Source: Alloalcanivorax gelatiniphagus
GTDB lineage: Bacteria > Pseudomonadota > Gammaproteobacteria > Pseudomonadales > Alcanivoracaceae
Assembly: GCF_005938655.1 (NCBI RefSeq)
Contig: NZ_VCQT01000045.1
Span: 62,001-126,000 of the forward strand
Direction: 5' to 3'
DNA: 64,000 bases
Part shown: one piece after another, positions 62,694 through 64,000 of the stretch
How positions within the stretch are numbered: position 1 is the stretch's first letter
How the letters are laid out: each line of letters begins with the position of its first letter
Program-made: the position numbers and the translations under genes
The notes under the pieces: model-generated
The model's database searches: none
What the model saw: only the letters and a program-made list of their open reading frames with translations
Told to the model about the DNA's origin: nothing

Positions 62694-63032
62694 ATGCCCG
62701 AATCAATCTTTAAAGCAATATTGGTGATCGCTGCTCTTTTCTTCACGGTGTTCTTTGCTGTGACCGTTCTGCCTCCGCTTTTTGAGAACCCCGATGTATG
62801 GGGCGCGTTCACGGCAGGGTTTGTGAACCCTTATTCGAGCGGCTATTCGACGGATGTGCTTGTTTGCTGGGTCATTCTTGCTGTCTGGGTGGCTTATGAG
62901 GCCAAGGCCTATGGGGTTCGAAAAGGGTGGGTGTGCCTGCTGCTTGGCATTGTGCCGGGGGTGGCGGTTGGGTTTGCGTTGTATCTGTTGATTCGAGCCA
63001 AGCAACTCCGGGAGTTGAAGCGTGATGCGTGA
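62694..63032 (+). CDS. Small membrane protein, possible last cassette
   Basis: A 112-residue protein with three hydrophobic helices (ILVIAALFFTVFFAVTVLPP, VLVCWVILAVWVAYEA, LLLGIVPGVAVGFALYLLI) and a basic tail (RAKQLRELKRDA). GAGGAA precedes the ATG. The 107-bp gap from gene G ends in a weak core-like GTTATGG (near 62672), so whether it is a true cassette is unclear. Confidence 0.68.
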   Translation: MPESIFKAILVIAALFFTVFFAVTVLPPLFENPDVWGAFTAGFVNPYSSGYSTDVLVCWVILAVWVAYEAKAYGVRKGWVCLLLGIVPGVAVGFALYLLIRAKQLRELKRDA

Positions 63033-63150
63033 CGGGCCGGTCGGGTAGATCCTGGCTGTCTCAGGCACAAGGGATCGTTGACCAATGCTTGACTTCGCAA
63101 CTATTATGACCATATGCTTGCGCTCTCAAACATTGAGCAAGTAAATCCTT

Positions 63151-63573
63151 ATGCCGCAACATGAAGAAGCCGCGTCGGCGATCAATCTGATCAGGCTGCA
63201 TAGCAAACTCCAGAAGCGGATTGGTGCCGCGCTATCCGTGCACGGTATCGGCCTGTCGGACTATCTGGTTCTTAATCAGCTGTATGGCGCCACCAATCAG
63301 AGGATGCGACGCAGTGATCTCGCTGAGCAGGTGGGGTTGAGCCCTTCTGGCGTTACACGGCTGCTCAACCCGATGGAGAAGGTGGGGCTTATAGCCAAGG
63401 AGGAGAACCCTCGGGACGCTAGGGTTAGCCTGGTGGCGCTGACGGAAGCTGGGAAGACAATTTTTGAGGAAGCGCGGAGTTCCTTCGAGCTTGCTTCGGT
63501 TTCACTGTTTGAGCCTCTGGGCAGCAAGCGCTTTAGTGCATTCTCGGAGTTGCTTGAGGTTGTACTAAGGTGA
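63151..63573 (+). CDS. MarR-family transcriptional regulator
   Basis: A 140-residue winged-helix regulator: SDYLVLNQLYGATNQRMRRS, DLAEQVGLSPSGVTRLLNPM and the wing KEENPRDARVSLVALTEAG. It overlaps the following hydrolase by four bases (GTGA), so it may control that gene in response to a small aromatic or lipophilic ligand. GC is higher than in the cassettes, marking a return to non-cassette DNA. Confidence 0.9.
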   Translation: MPQHEEAASAINLIRLHSKLQKRIGAALSVHGIGLSDYLVLNQLYGATNQRMRRSDLAEQVGLSPSGVTRLLNPMEKVGLIAKEENPRDARVSLVALTEAGKTIFEEARSSFELASVSLFEPLGSKRFSAFSELLEVVLR

Positions 63574-64000
63574 CCGCGAGTACCTATCGGCAGGCGCTTA
63601 TCAGTAAGATTGAGGTGCCGGTCACGCAGGGCCATGTCATGGTGGGCTCGGTTCGCACGAGCTATTTGTGCTCGGGCTCCGGTGCGCCGGTGGTATGCCT
63701 GCATGGCGCTGGCGCGGGCGCGGTAACCTGGTATCCGACCATGGGTGCGCTGTCACGGCATTTTCAGGTGATTGTTCCTGATATTGTCGGTTTCGGCGAA
63801 TCGGATAAGCCGGATGCTCCCTATGATCGCGCCTTCTTTGCGGGTTGGTTGAAAGGCTTTCTTGCTGAATTAGCTGTATCCCGGGCTCATCTTGTCGGCC
63901 TGTCTCAGGGAGGGGCGATTGCTCTTCAGTTCGTGTTGGATAATCCGGAAATGGTCGATCGGCTGGTGCTGGTGGATGCCGGGGGCCTGGGTGCCAAGGC
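63570..64000 (+). CDS. Alpha/beta hydrolase (C-terminus beyond window)
   Basis: From the GTG at 63570 (overlapping the marR stop) the frame stays open to the window end: 143 codons. It carries VVCLHGAGAGAVTWYPTMGA (oxyanion loop), VIVPDIVGFGESDKPDAPYD and the nucleophile elbow LVGLSQGGAIALQF. It resembles meta-cleavage-product hydrolases and related esterases. The catalytic Asp and His lie outside the window. Confidence 0.87.
   Translation, partial: MTASTYRQALISKIEVPVTQGHVMVGSVRTSYLCSGSGAPVVCLHGAGAGAVTWYPTMGALSRHFQVIVPDIVGFGESDKPDAPYDRAFFAGWLKGFLAELAVSRAHLVGLSQGGAIALQFVLDNPEMVDRLVLVDAGGLGAK

Overview
The window is GC-rich chromosomal DNA from a gammaproteobacterium. The combination of a pilG-H-I-J-K-chpA-B-C chemosensory cluster next to gshB, tonB, yqgE and ruvX, a pyrR-pyrB-pyrC' operon, and pilU-pilT-yggS-proC is typical of Pseudomonadales-type genomes. 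An Alcanivorax/Alloalcanivorax-like host is my best inference; no rRNA or other taxonomic marker is present to prove it. No tRNA, rRNA, CRISPR array or transposase was seen.

Layout. 1-14190 (minus strand) holds the twitching-motility chemosensory operon pilGHIJK-chpABC, followed by a metallo-beta-lactamase-fold hydrolase and a lipid A acyltransferase that runs off the left edge. 14515-17452 (plus) holds gshB, a TonB-like protein, yqgE and ruvX. 17505-18905 holds a Fic protein whose start codon lies in a perfect 39-bp palindrome. 18926-22524 holds a DUF2780 protein and pyrR-pyrB-pyrC', where the last is a catalytically dead dihydroorotase homologue. 22558-26590 holds a DsbC/DsbG-like protein, a membrane TlpA-type thioredoxin, a divergent two-component system and a DUF4136 lipoprotein. 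26691-30293 is a LysR / azoR / glutathionyl-hydroquinone reductase / pirin redox locus. 30389-31621 holds HigBA and OsmC. 31807-35562 holds pilU-pilT and yggS-proC.

35563-44978 is an accessory catabolic block between proC and yggT, which are neighbours in Pseudomonas. It holds an NCS1 transporter, a two-domain nitrilase-superfamily hydrolase, and AmiC-like and AmiR-like (ANTAR) regulators. A strong intrinsic terminator sits just ahead of the transporter start codon, the architecture expected of ANTAR antitermination. An IclR regulator, methylmalonate-semialdehyde dehydrogenase and an iron alcohol dehydrogenase follow. 44979-57530 carries yggT, a crotonase, a thioesterase, three lipoproteins, an HMG-CoA lyase, a lipase-like hydrolase, an OsmC-family protein, an acyl-CoA dehydrogenase and a small secreted protein.

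57640-62700 differs sharply. It is AT-richer, with small plus-strand genes of unknown function separated by imperfect inverted repeats ending in GGCGTT plus a variable triplet. I read these as integron attC sites, so this is a gene-cassette array with no integrase in view (a CALIN). At least seven cassette genes, including one overlapping two-gene cassette, have no function I can recognise. This is the strongest candidate here for undescribed biology. A MarR regulator and a truncated alpha/beta hydrolase close the window.

Two other patterns recur. REP-type palindromes (GTAGGAGCGGCTTCAGCCGC) occur at four loci, and short degenerate tandem repeats of 11-16 bp sit at the 5' ends of at least six genes.
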